Assembly (NCBI GenBank): GCA_038501785.1
Contig: JBAMJR010000051.1
Coordinates: 972,501-1,036,500, forward strand
Direction of reading: 5' to 3'
Source: Myoxocephalus aenaeus
Taxonomy: Eukaryota; Chordata; Actinopteri; Perciformes; Cottidae
DNA: 64,000 bases
The notes beneath the pieces were generated by a model that saw only the letters and a program-made list of their open reading frames with translations, was not told where the DNA came from and ran no database searches. This document shows, piece by piece, positions 14,952-25,433 of this stretch. A program made the translations under genes and the position numbers. Every line of letters starts with the position of its first letter. Position 1 is the stretch's first letter.

Positions 14952-17160
14952 CAAGAAAGCGTACAGCGCTACATCCAATAGTGTCATTCATTTTCTACAT
15001 TCCAGAGTTAGATTTTTTTTTTTATTCCCGTTTAGTTCAAACATTGCTCTTATTTGATCATCATGGATTAATAAACTCTGTGGCTCTTCAGTGGTACATA
15101 TTAAAGGATCCACCAGTGAGCTGCTAGCTACCAGTAATCTAATTACTTCTGGATAATTTAGTGACTTCAAAGAGTGCATTACAATTCCCTCTAAATGAGT
15201 TGAAAATATAATAATTAAAACTGTAAAAATTTTGTTATCGTAATAATGGCACAATTAGTACATTTATTACTTCTAAAGGGATTTAAGTAATTTTTAACTG
15301 ATAATATAATGACATTAATAAATAATTAAAGAGATAAGAAGAATGGGGATATAATTAGGTGATATTATTATATTATCAGTTAAAGGCAACACAGAATATC
15401 AAAACTATTATGAATATGTAATATAATACATATTTTTAAAAATTCTAATTAAATTGAAATTAAAACATCCATTTTTATTGTATTTTCAGACATTTGTGTG
15501 GGAGTTTTTGCCCTTCTGCAGTTATTAAATTACTAATATAAATTATTACGAAGTGCAGAGCTTGAAAATTGCACACTAGTATTGCTTGTATCTTGATAGT
15601 TAGAATATGAAATATCAACAGTATTGTACAATTAAAACGCTGACTGCCACCATATGTAGTTAATGAACAACAACAAAAGCGCAATATTTCTTTTCACAGT
15701 CCTCGATCCAGTGTATGGCAGCAATTCTAATATGATTTTATTAATTCCTTTCAAATTATTCAGAAAAAGAAGCCAAGGTGACAAACTGTTATTGTGAATT
15801 ATTTGAATCGCTCAAAAGAACAGGTTATTTCTCTTTGTCACAATGCTTGTTACCTGAACATCATCTATGAGTAATGTGATGTAAACTGAATTAATAAAAC
15901 TTTTGGAATATGCCTTTTTTTTTTTTCATCACCTAATAGAAAGTGAATATTGTAACCCATTTCCGCAGTTCAGCACCGAGTTCAGGGATACAATGGAGAC
16001 ATTTTTTTATCACTATTTAATTGGAAAGCAGTTTATTGTTGAAATTGTAAATTTATTGTTGAAATTGAAATTTCACCAAAAACAATTACATAAAATAAAT
16101 GGCGCAAGGTTTGTGGCCTATCATTTAATTCCCATAATTTCTTGGATCCTGATAAAACTGGAAACAGCTGTCATAGCGTGCTCTTCCTTGGCGTGTAGCG
16201 GACACATTAACGACGTGACGCACATGCTGCGATGGAAACCATTTTGCCATGAAAGTGTGAGTGTTTTCCCAGTGTCACCGACTTCATGGTCAAAGGGAAA
16301 AGTTAAACAACAGATAGGAATGCCGGTAAACTAGGAAAGTGCACGTCCCTACTGCTAGTAAATTAACCATGGCGGTAATTGTCCAATCACTCAAACCAAA
16401 GGGTGCTTTGAAGGCGTGATGTGTGTGTCGGCCCTTGTATAGCACAGACTCCTGCTGGTGTTTTGTCACACAGGAGGACATGAGCATGAAGCCACAGCGT
16501 GGTTAAGGATCCTCGGTGAGGGTGTGACATGTCCACACTGGTGGGTCAGTCAAATCTGTCATTCCGAATAACAATAATAAGACATTCAATGAGAAACCCA
16601 GGCTTGCAGACAAATAAAAGGTGGTCTCAGACTGCATACATCCAATGTTTTTCTTTTCAAATGTAACACAAGGCTAGAGGTCAAAGTGTTTCTTTACCAA
16701 CGGCCTACTTTTATTGTAACGAGGACATACGGAAAACCATGTTTATTTTATTTATTTGGTCAACAAAAGAAATGAATTGTCTAGGTTGTGAAAACAGTCA
16801 ATTCAATCCAAGACGTTGTGAATACATTATAAAAGGGCCTTTTGTCTCTTTGTGATGCCTCTAAATCCCCATTAATGAATATGTATTCACACATCCATTC
16901 CCATAATTAACTTGTTCATATGTAAACCCAGACATGTCCTACCCATCATGCCTCGTACCTGCTGATCTCTGTCTGATGTGTTAATTGCACCTGTATGGTA
17001 TCCTATAACTAGCCAAAAGCTCTGTTTACGCTTATCTATCAACTTACAACACAAGTCTTAGCAACCTGGGCTCTTGGTCAGGCGCCAGCATCTCATTGGC
17101 TGGGCAGCAGTGAGGCGGAACAGAGATGAATGACAGCTAACGAGGAAGTATTAGGAGGGA
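14952..17160. other. AT-rich ints1 3' flank, no gene seen
   Basis: About 2.2 kb following ints1. It is very AT-rich from 15000 to 16100 and contains several AATAAA or ATTAAA hexamers, so part of it is probably 3' UTR. No reading frame here resembles a known protein. Confidence 0.6.
15070..15075 (+). other. Candidate ints1 polyadenylation signal AATAAA
   Basis: A canonical AATAAA hexamer lies about 120 bp after the ints1 stop codon. Further hexamers occur in the AT-rich DNA near 15318 and 15895, so the true cleavage site, or alternative sites, cannot be fixed from sequence alone. Confidence 0.45.
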
Positions 17161-17164
17161 CAGT

Positions 17165-17186
17165 GGGGGGGGGGGGGGGGGGGGGG
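17165..17186 (+). repeat. Homopolymer run of 22 G
   Basis: An uninterrupted run of 22 guanines on the + strand within intergenic DNA. It can form G-quadruplexes and is a likely site of assembly or length error. Confidence 0.9.
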
Positions 17187-20100
17187 TTGCTGAATAGTGT
17201 GACGGGCCACTGACAAGTTAACAACCCTTTATTCATCATAACAGGCTGGATGCCCTGAAATGCAGCTGCAAAAATACTTTTTATACTATTCCACTAAATT
17301 TTAGATGGAAAAATGTTACTACTTTTTACTCCACTACATTTATTTGAAATCTTTAGTTTGTAGTTACTTTTCAGAATGAACATTAAACACAGAAAAGGCA
17401 AGTGCTGAATAAATAAAATACAATACATTGTTAACAATTAGACAAGAGGTTCTTATGGCTTTGGCTTGTTTAAAAAAAAAAAAAAAAAAAAGTGTCTAGT
17501 AGGAGGAGCTCATTGTCATGTTTCAGATATCTACAAGTCTCTAGCAGTTCCAACAAAGATTTGACCTTGTATTTCACTTCTCATATCGGGATATTTAGAT
17601 AGTTTGAGAACCAAACATTTCAAAACTAATCTAAAACTTCACAAAAAAGCAAAGAATGGTAAAAAAGTGACAAATATGAATATCTTTCCATACCAATTAA
17701 TCCTCTAAATTCCCCTGAGTTCAGCTTGTGGTTATCTGTTGAGGGCCTAATCCCTCGGTTGGGAACTTGGCAAAACTACCAAACTGTATGCAAAGTAGTT
17801 ACAATTAGCTACTCCTTTACCTGCAAGAAAATTCAAATTCCAGCTACATAGTTCTGCATCAGAAGGGACATTGACTTTGGACTTCTTAAATATATAAATA
17901 CATTGCTGATAATGATTTGGTATTTTTCTCCACTTTTTTCTCGACTTTCACTTGCAATGGGGTATGTTTAAATAGTTGTACATAAACTTGAATAAAGGAT
18001 CTGAATACTTCTTCCAACACTGACCACAGGAATGTTAGGTAGTGAAGTATGGCTCTCAGTGGGTCTTCCTGCCCATGTGAAAGTGGACAGTGAAGCAGCG
18101 GGGAGGAATGCGACCAGCGGAGGCTTCTCGGTGTCTCTCTCAGCTCCAGGAGGGGCCCCGATGTGCCGCTACCTGCCCATGCACATCTGTCTGCTCTCCG
18201 TCTTCCTCTCAATGGCACCCTCGCCTTAGATCATCTCCTCTTCCTCCACGCTTGAGTTGCACTTGGCTTGCGTGGAAAAAATGTGGACCGTCTCTCGCCT
18301 CTCTTCTCTCTGGCACTTTGATGTCTCAAGTGTGATTGCTCTTGGATTGTGGCCGCTTTCCCTTGAAGGTTTTTGACATGAAAAGCAGGCTGGGCTCTCA
18401 GGTTTACCCCATGGCCAGTGATCCAGGACTAAAACAATCAGCAGGCTCACTGTGGGATACTATTACCAGGGAGAGTGAGGCACCAAGCATAGGGGCTTCC
18501 TCAGCCATGAAATACACTTCTCTTCCAAGTTAAAAACACATTTTAGGTGTGTTGATTGAATTATACCAATCCACGCTCCCATTAATAGATTTTAGTTTGA
18601 AGTTTGTGCGGGCAGTTGACACTAAAGAACATATGCAAGCAGTCAGAGAATACATTCAGTGTATTTGCACAGAGGTGGACGACTGGAATGATTCAACATT
18701 TGTAATGAATTAAAAAGGAATGAGGCCAGTAATTGCAGTTAAGATTGACCCAATCTGATAAGTATGATAATGTGACATGTCATTAACAGCAGAGGCATAA
18801 GTGACAACCCTTAAGCTTCACTTACACTTTCATTAAATATTGATCTTATCTGTGCTCATTGCTGTTCCAGCCTGCAAATTACACCAGATAGATATATTCC
18901 CATGGCAGTGGAGCTGACGATAATCATCCATCTTCGCGTGACATTTGGCAGAACTCTTGCTTCATGAGGAGCTGAAGTGTCATTGTAGTGGATGAGAAAG
19001 AATAATAATGTGCAGTGTTCACGATCTCCATTATATTAGATTGTATCTTCTCTCACTTAGGGCAGTGGGATATAGTTAATCCACTTTAGCCGTGTCTTTC
19101 AAGGAAAAAAGGGAGTAAATAGCCCTCATCATTTAATTCCCATTTCAACTCATTGAAAGTGCTTTTCTGCAACAAATTCCAGAAGATAGTTTATTCAACA
19201 TGAGGCTTCGAGTTTCTGGCTCCTGAACTAGTTGTGATGTCCCGTGTCCTCGATTCAGATTCAAGCACAAAGAAACTTAAAACAGCCTCCTATTGTCAAA
19301 CTGCACACACATCCTTCTGCACAGCGGAAGCCAAACATCGAAGTGATGCAACAATAAGCAAAGCACACGCTTGATTGGACAGGGACTTTAAAAGTATTTA
19401 AAAAATGTCAGAATCATTACGTTATCTAAGATCCCAAAACACACATTTGAGGGGGATTTCAGATGTCCCTTTCCCTCGACTTTGTAATGAATGAACGCAA
19501 GCTCAAACAAGTCCATTTCAAACTAGCCATCTGAAGGGCATCCCATTGGTGGCTTGCTAAACCCACAGATAACGCACATTCTGTCCCTGCAGTTAAAGCT
19601 CTGCTAATGATACGATGATTGCCATTTTAGCTGTGGATCTCCAGTCGTGCCTTGTCATCCAGGGAGCTAGAGATACCTGAGAGACCAATAAGGCCTGGCA
19701 TTAGCCATTACTATTGTTGTCTTAATGCCTCCTTCAATTATCCACAAGCAGCTCTTTTGAGTTACAACTGTCAGAACCTCCCCCACCGGTTTTCCCCCCA
19801 ATTTTGTCCCTGATTATCTGGATCAATGGGCATTAAAGGACCCAGGCGCAGACAAGCACAGTAGTTTGGGGGTTGGGAGAAGGGGGTCTACTTTGAGACA
19901 GAGCAGAAATCCCTTTAACTACCTGTGTGCCAGGGACAAACGGAGACGGCTATTCAGGCGTCAGTCCCACCACACGCACTGTTTATTTAACCACAGCTCA
20001 AACAAGACACTTTTAATCTGTTTTGCTTTTCCCCGCGAAACTTGCAAACCTCAGAAATGATTTATTTTAATCTCTGTCTGTCTGTTCCTCGCATCACATA

Positions 20101-20354
20101 CACAAACACACACACACACAAACTGACTAAAGTGCTAAAAGTTTTTCGTAATCGGCTTGTTACGTTGCCCACCAATGACGATGGTCCTCCCTACACACCT
20201 ACATTAAAGACATGCAGAGCCTGGATTATTTACATTATTAATTCAATGTACCTTCTCTGTAATATGCATTTTGATGTCATTATAAAGACGGGATATGGCT
20301 AATTTCTAAGTTGCTAAAAATGTTTTGTTAGTCAAGTTTCACTGGTGGTGTAGT
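17187..20354. other. Intergenic DNA between ints1 and the homeobox gene, no gene seen
   Basis: Mostly unique sequence. It includes an A20 run at 17472-17491 and a relatively GC-rich stretch at 18040-18480 whose open frames (both strands, up to about 110 codons) resemble no protein that I recognise. The 18840-19760 part is complex, non-repetitive DNA that could be conserved non-coding sequence; this is a guess from texture only. Confidence 0.5.
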
Positions 20355-20568
20355 CGCCTCACTCCCACAGTCCAAAGACATGCAGCTCAGGTTAATTGGA
20401 CTCTAAATCGCCCGTAGGTGTGAATGTGAGCGTGAAGGGTTGTCTGTCTCTATGTGATAAACTGGCGACCTGTCCAGGTGAACCCTGCCGTCGCCCAATG
20501 TCAGCTGGGAGCGGCTCCAGCGCCCCGCAACCATAAATAAGAGAAGCGGTTTGGAGAATGGAATGGAC
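20355..20568 (+). repeat. Teleost non-LTR/SINE-type interspersed repeat tail
   Basis: The stretch has the block order that I know from a very abundant fish retroposon 3' end: CCCACAGTCCAAAGACATGC, then GGTTAATTGGACTCTAAATC, then GGCGACCTGTCCAGG, CAATGTCAGCTGGGA, GCGGCTCCAGC, and a GAGAAGCGGTTTGGA-type end running into an ATGGA tail. This copy is diverged and truncated at its 5' side, with no coding potential. The family assignment is from memory and not from a database comparison. Confidence 0.75.
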
Positions 20569-20569
20569 G

Positions 20570-21013
20570 TTTCAAGTGTCCCATTTTGACCAATGGATTT
20601 CCATGACTTAAAACCAAATTTCCATGACCAAACATTTTGTGAAATCTCAGTGTATACATGAAAAAGTGAGTAAATGTAGTATTTAAACTAACAATGAGAA
20701 TTCCAAAGCATACAGTAAACCTTAAATGACACAAATGAATGAGAGACAATAGTTTGATTAAAAGAATAAACATTTATATAGATGCCTGTATGTATGCCTG
20801 CTTATATTTTGAGCGTCTTTCTTTTAAAAGCATATTAATTATTTCAAACTCAGCGTAAATGAACGTCATGAACACACGAATATAACAAATTTCCATGACT
20901 TTGCCAAAAAACTTTGGGAGTTTATTTTTTCCAAGGACTTTTCCAGGCCTGGAAATAACCGTTTTAAAATTCCATGACTTTTCCAGGTTTTCCATAACCG
21001 TAAGAACCCTGCA
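20570..21013 (-). mobile_element. Non-autonomous DNA-transposon-like fish repeat ending in ACCCTG
   Basis: The sequence repeats TTCCATGACTT and TTTCCATGAC phrases and ends with TTCCATGACTTTTCCAGG, TTTTCCATAACCG and AAGAACCCTG. I recognise this layout, read from the other strand as CAGGGTTC followed by a CATGGAAAA-rich stretch, as a common non-autonomous element of fish genomes. The left end is not sharply defined and no transposase frame is present. Confidence 0.6.
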
Positions 21014-21194
21014 TGATGTTGTCAATGCTTTTTTTTGTTTTTATATCAGGAAATCAAATTATGGGTGAAATTGTGAATATTTCAAATTATTTTGACATAA
21101 AAACATGTAAATTCAACCACATGTCCAAATCCAAGTTGGTCAAACCCTCATACTGCCCTCCCTCTTTACTGCCTCAACTAGGGCTTGAATGTGG

Positions 21195-21415
21195 TGTTTG
21201 AACAGGTGCAGATGAAAGGGCCACAGGTGAGGGAGTTGCGGTCCGCACCGCTTGCAGAGGAATGACCGTCCCGTGACTCACCTCGGCTCTGACCAGCTGC
21301 CGGCTGCAGAGGTCCCGGGCTGATCAAAGCCGCCTCAGCCTGCCAGTTTAGCGGTGACAACACTGACAGCTGAATGTTTTCACCGCCGCCTGAGCGGAGG
21401 AGCAGTTAGCTAAGA
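21195..21415. promoter_or_regulatory. GC- and CpG-rich island upstream of the homeobox gene
   Basis: About 220 bp of GC-rich DNA with many CpGs in an AT-rich surrounding, some 2.2 kb upstream of the homeobox start codon. On the minus strand it contains a consensus splice donor, GAG|GTGAGT, whose intron side begins at plus position 21281. It could be a promoter with the first exon of an unseen minus-strand transcript, or a distal promoter or enhancer of the homeobox gene. No downstream exon was identified. Confidence 0.35.
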
Positions 21416-21476
21416 TGTGTTGTTAGGTGATATGCATCGGATTAATTGACACACCTGTGTTTAATGCACGTAGACC

Positions 21477-21506
21477 GTTGATGGATCTCATCAGAGATCC
21501 ATCAAC
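21477..21506. repeat. Perfect 13-bp inverted repeat (hairpin), 4-nt loop
   Basis: GTTGATGGATCTC at 21477-21489 is exactly complementary to 21494-21506, separated by ATCA. There is no T-tract after it and no adjoining gene end, so its role is unknown. Confidence 0.85.
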
Positions 21507-21699
21507 ACTAAGCTACAGCTGCCTTGCTCATAGAAGTGTTAATAAGCTTCCTGTCTTGGCTGATAATGTGTTGATGTGATCGCTTTGATCTGAGATGGAA
21601 AAATCCTGTAAGTGTATGGTAACACTTAGACTACAGTAGTGTCTACATGCTGCTACGATGGTAAGAATATCATCACCGATGACTGCAGTATATATTAGT

Positions 21700-21970
21700 T
21701 CAAAAGTCAAAGTCAGCTTTAATGTCAAATCTTCCATTTGTGCAAACATACAGAAGATTCAAAAGTACGTTTCTCTCCTGTCCAACATTAAATGAATTGT
21801 AATAGTAAAGTGCAAAACAGCTAAAAAAGAACATTTAGACAACATATAAATTCAGAAACTATATTAAAAAAACTACGAGTCTTTATTGTAGCAGCAGTCA
21901 GACATGGAGTGGAGTTTAGCAGCATTCAGACATATGAGTCTAAAAGAGTTATCAACAAACACAGGATATA
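21700..21970. repeat. Teleost interspersed repeat (AGTCAAAGTCAGCTTTAATG family)
   Basis: The phrases AAGTCAAAGTCAGCTTTAAT, TTTGTGCAAACATACAGAAG, TACGTTTCTCTC and AAAGTGCAAAACAGCTAAAA match, in order, a dispersed fish repeat that I recognise. The copy is diverged and its edges are approximate. Confidence 0.55.
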
Positions 21971-23258
21971 ACATTCATACTAAGTATAAACATCCGTCAG
22001 TGAATGTTTTTAAACACTGAGTATGTTAGAGATTTTAAGAAATCGCTCTTCCAGTTTGGTACCAAAATATGCCACAAAATGAGTTTGAGTTGACAGTTTA
22101 CATCTAACGTTGGGTCTGTGCTGACGTATGCTCTTGGGTAGATCCACATTAGTGTCTCATGTATTCGCCTTAAAGTCGAGTCACGGTGTAGAGAATCTGT
22201 TTCTCTGGAAATGAAAAGTCTGAAAAACCCAGGAGGTCGTTTCACAAAATTCCTGACTATATCAGGCAATGTGGATAAAAATACAAATAAAAAAGTGAAT
22301 TTTCTTAATTAAAAAGGTATAACTGTGACTGTTGTTTTGTTGTTGTTTTTTATGTTGTGGTAGATACATTTTCCAGAAATCCATTCGTTAGGCACTATGT
22401 GTTGTCAAAGTTCCAACTTTAAAGACAACATAAAAGTATAATAATAACGAGTTTTATAAGGATTAAAAGTATGCCATGCAAAATGCACATTTGTATTACT
22501 GTAGCAGTGAAGCACAATAATGTAGTTGTTTGTTATTCTTACAGGTGTCACATTTCCATGCCAACTGGTTTACCTCGTTCATTTCATTTCTCCTCCTGTA
22601 TAAAGGGGTTTGCGTGTGTGCGCTCCTACTACTCGGTAAGTTGACAGACGTGATTATTTTCACACGGCCTGTCATAGTTATGTGGAAAATAAACGTCGCA
22701 GCTTTAGAAAAAACAAACAATCAAATTAAATCAACAATAGAGTTAACAAAAAGTTGCTCGGCGGGATTAAACACATTCGGTAAATGAGCTTTTAGGTTGG
22801 TCTCATTGTTGTCAGAAGGAGTGTGTTTATCCTGGAACCTGCTGTTCAGGATCTGCTGCGTTTGTGCTTGTTTTCCTCCCACAGGACTGAACTACTTGCG
22901 TTTTCACGATGTATCTATCTTCTTGCAGTAATTTGTTCTCATTGTGCTTTACAACTGTGAAACGGTGAACAGTTCAGAGTTGTGCAAATCTTTAGGGCCA
23001 ACGTGTCTCGATGAGCATTACTCATCTTCAGAACTGAGTTTCCACACACTGAGCTCCTGTCCATCTCACTGATTGAAACTTCAGAAGCCAAAGATGTTGC
23101 AACTTGTCCCAGGTAAGCAGAGAGAGAAACATGGGGACTACTAAAATGTCAGAAACAGATTGTGGTTGAAAAAAGTAATGACGAACACGGCAAACATAGA
23201 TGGAATAATACTGATAATCCACAGAGATGAATCACAGGTTGCATTCTCACCTCCGTCC
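21971..23258. other. Upstream flank of the homeobox gene, no gene seen
   Basis: AT-rich unique sequence. Short open frames here do not resemble known proteins. It probably includes cis-regulatory DNA for the homeobox gene, but no specific site can be supported. Confidence 0.45.
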
Positions 23259-23264
23259 TATAAA
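23259..23264 (+). promoter_or_regulatory. Candidate TATA box of the homeobox gene
   Basis: TATAAA lies about 330 bp upstream of the start codon and would give a 5' UTR of roughly 300 nt if unspliced. The AAG|GTGAGA at 23342-23350 could also be a 5' UTR splice donor, which would change that picture. Confidence 0.35.
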
Positions 23265-23591
23265 CCAAGCTCCTGCTGTCTCTTTGGAGGTCATGTGACT
23301 GGGAGAGGCGGGGGAGAGGATTTGGAGAAGCACAGAAAGCTAAGGTGAGACCACCTCCACTACTCAAGCGTTACCTTCACTCCCAAGGCAACACCTAATC
23401 CCTGCACTTAGCCACATGCAGCACGCTTAACCACCACCTGGACACATATATCTAGTGGACAATCGGAACTGTTTTCTCTTCTTCTTTTTTGTGGACATTG
23501 GGATGCATTTCACCATTCCATCTGCATCCCTGTAGGAGTCAACCTGGCCCTTTTCCAGTGGACTGAGGCTTAATATTGGGCTCTTCACGGC

Positions 23592-25265
23592 ATGGACATG
23601 TTTGGCCCAGGGCAACTGGTATCTACTCTGCTGCCTGCAGTTTTCCATTCACCTGCAGCTCACTTTTTCCCTGCATTCCCAACCAGACTGGGCTCTCAAC
23701 CTCAGATTCTGATCCCGGGGCCCTTTATCAGCTATGAATCCTTGAGGAATTATCTGCAGCCAGAGCCATGCAAGGAAGCTTTTCTCCTGGCCACGCAGGC
23801 GGTCGGGATGGGGCCACTCACAGAGGGCATAGGTGAGTTCAAACTACAGCTGCTGTGGCAGAAAAGGGACCGGTGATACAGGACTTGCGCAGAGCCAAAC
23901 TGGCACAGTTTGACCACAGTCTGTTTTTAAGACAGTCAGTGAGTACCATCTGATCGTAGTGTAAATGTTTACAAAAGATTGGCTAACAGCTCGTAACTAA
24001 CAATCAATTATCAAGCGGCGTTAAAGTGGGCCTAATGATTGCTGTGCTAATTATCCAATCTAGAGCCATTAGTTCCTTGTCACCCGTTGGCGATTGTGTA
24101 ATTGGTGCTTGCGCTGTGCTTTCCAGATGAACAGAGGCCAGTGAAGCAGCGTCGGGCACGGGCCAACTACAGCAGCTGGCAGCTGGAGGAGCTGGAGAAG
24201 GCCTTCGAGACCACCCACTACCCAGACATCTTCATGAGGGAAGCCCTGGCCCTCAGACTGGACCTCATCGAGGCCAGAGTACAGGTAATTGGCACACTGA
24301 ACTCCTTCTGGAAACGTTCGCTTCCCACTCATTCAAATGAAAAGATTTTTTGGAATACTCTTCAGAACCTATTGATGTTTTTGCAAGTCCATCAGTGCCA
24401 AGTTGTGTCAAGTGATGAATATTCTTTAAATCCACACACATGTCTAATTATATTCAAGATGTCAAAGTATTAAACGATACCAAGGTTTTAACACAGAATT
24501 CTGGAATATCATTTTTCCAGTTGAAACTTCAGGCGTGTGTTGAATGAAGTATAGATATATTTCCTAGTTTTTCTTTTAAAGGCTGTTGGAACTGCGTCAG
24601 ACAGGGATTGTTGTTACTGCCGTGATGGATGAAATAAATGAGTACAGCATAACTCATTCAATCGTCATGTCAGTTGATTTAAATGTTAACATATCCTAAA
24701 ATAAGTGCCCATAACGTCAGTGTGGAAAAGGTTCTTGAACTTTGACCGTAAATTAGAGCCAAATATATTTTTACTGAAGTGTATTCATCTATTTATACTT
24801 TCCTTTATCATTTCAATTTAGTGTTCCCTTATTTCTTTCCAGGTTTGGTTTCAAAATCGGCGCGCCAAGATGAGGCGGCAGCTGAAGCTCCAGGGCCAGA
24901 TCAGAGGGCCTCATATAAAAAGAGACGAGGATGAAACGCCCGAGAAAGTGAGCAGGAGTTTGAAACAGCAGTCAGAATGTTCTACCGGCGAGCGATGGGA
25001 GAAACGACAGGAAGGAGAAAACTATCCGTGGACAAAAACTGTGAGTGCTGCGCTGAACGTGCGTATGCAGCCTGTGACCCAGAGGTCGGGGAAGTGGGAG
25101 AGGCCGGAGGGGCTGAGCTCAGACCAGCTCCGCTCCTGCAGCATCGCGAAGCTGAGGGCCAAAGCCAGAGAGCACGAGGCCGAGATCCACAGCACTGTAA
25201 ACATGTCAGGAGGCGAGACGCGGTCACAAACACAGGAAGATGATGCAATGCACAACGATTTATAG
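23592..25265 (+). CDS. PRD-class homeobox transcription factor, UNCX-related, 3 exons, 273 aa
   Basis: Probable nuclear DNA-binding developmental regulator. Exons 23592-23832, 24127-24284 and 24843-25265 join in frame; the stop is TAG. The start ATG has G at -3 and +4. The homeodomain is at about residues 88-147 with R5, L16, F20, W48, F49, Q50, N51 and R53 present. The intron falls between homeodomain positions 46 and 47, the usual site in PRD-class genes. Helices 2-3 (HYPDIFMREALALRLDL, then EARVQVWFQNRRAK) are closest to UNCX. Two points differ from a plain UNCX assignment: residue 56 is Met (RRAKMRRQ) where PRD genes normally have Trp, and residues 229-245 carry an OAR-like motif (RSCSIAKLRAKAREH), which I do not recall in UNCX. 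At 273 aa it is much shorter than human UNCX (over 500 aa). It lies between ints1 and micall2, where human has no homeobox gene. It could instead be annotated as an aristaless/DRGX-type gene; that it is a real homeobox gene is near certain, the orthology is not. Confidence 0.92.
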
Positions 25266-25427
25266 TTTTTCTTTCTTCCTGTTTGTACAGATAATAATAG
25301 AGACACCGCGTATACACTATTAATATGCAGTAACATACTTTTTAAACCAATGTGGGATGAGGAGCTTCATTATTTAGCTTAGTATAAAACCTCAAAGTAA
25401 TATGCTTTACATGCTTTCCTATCAAAT

Positions 25428-25433
25428 AATAAA
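25428..25433 (+). other. Candidate polyadenylation signal of the homeobox gene
   Basis: AATAAA lies about 165 bp after the TAG stop at 25263-25265, a plausible 3' UTR length. Confidence 0.5.

Noticed and set aside
24102..24473. Treating the homeobox exon 2 frame as a complete 123-aa protein
   Set aside because: A GT donor at 24285 and an AG acceptor at 24842 rejoin the homeodomain at the usual 46/47 position; the continuation past 24284 is intron.
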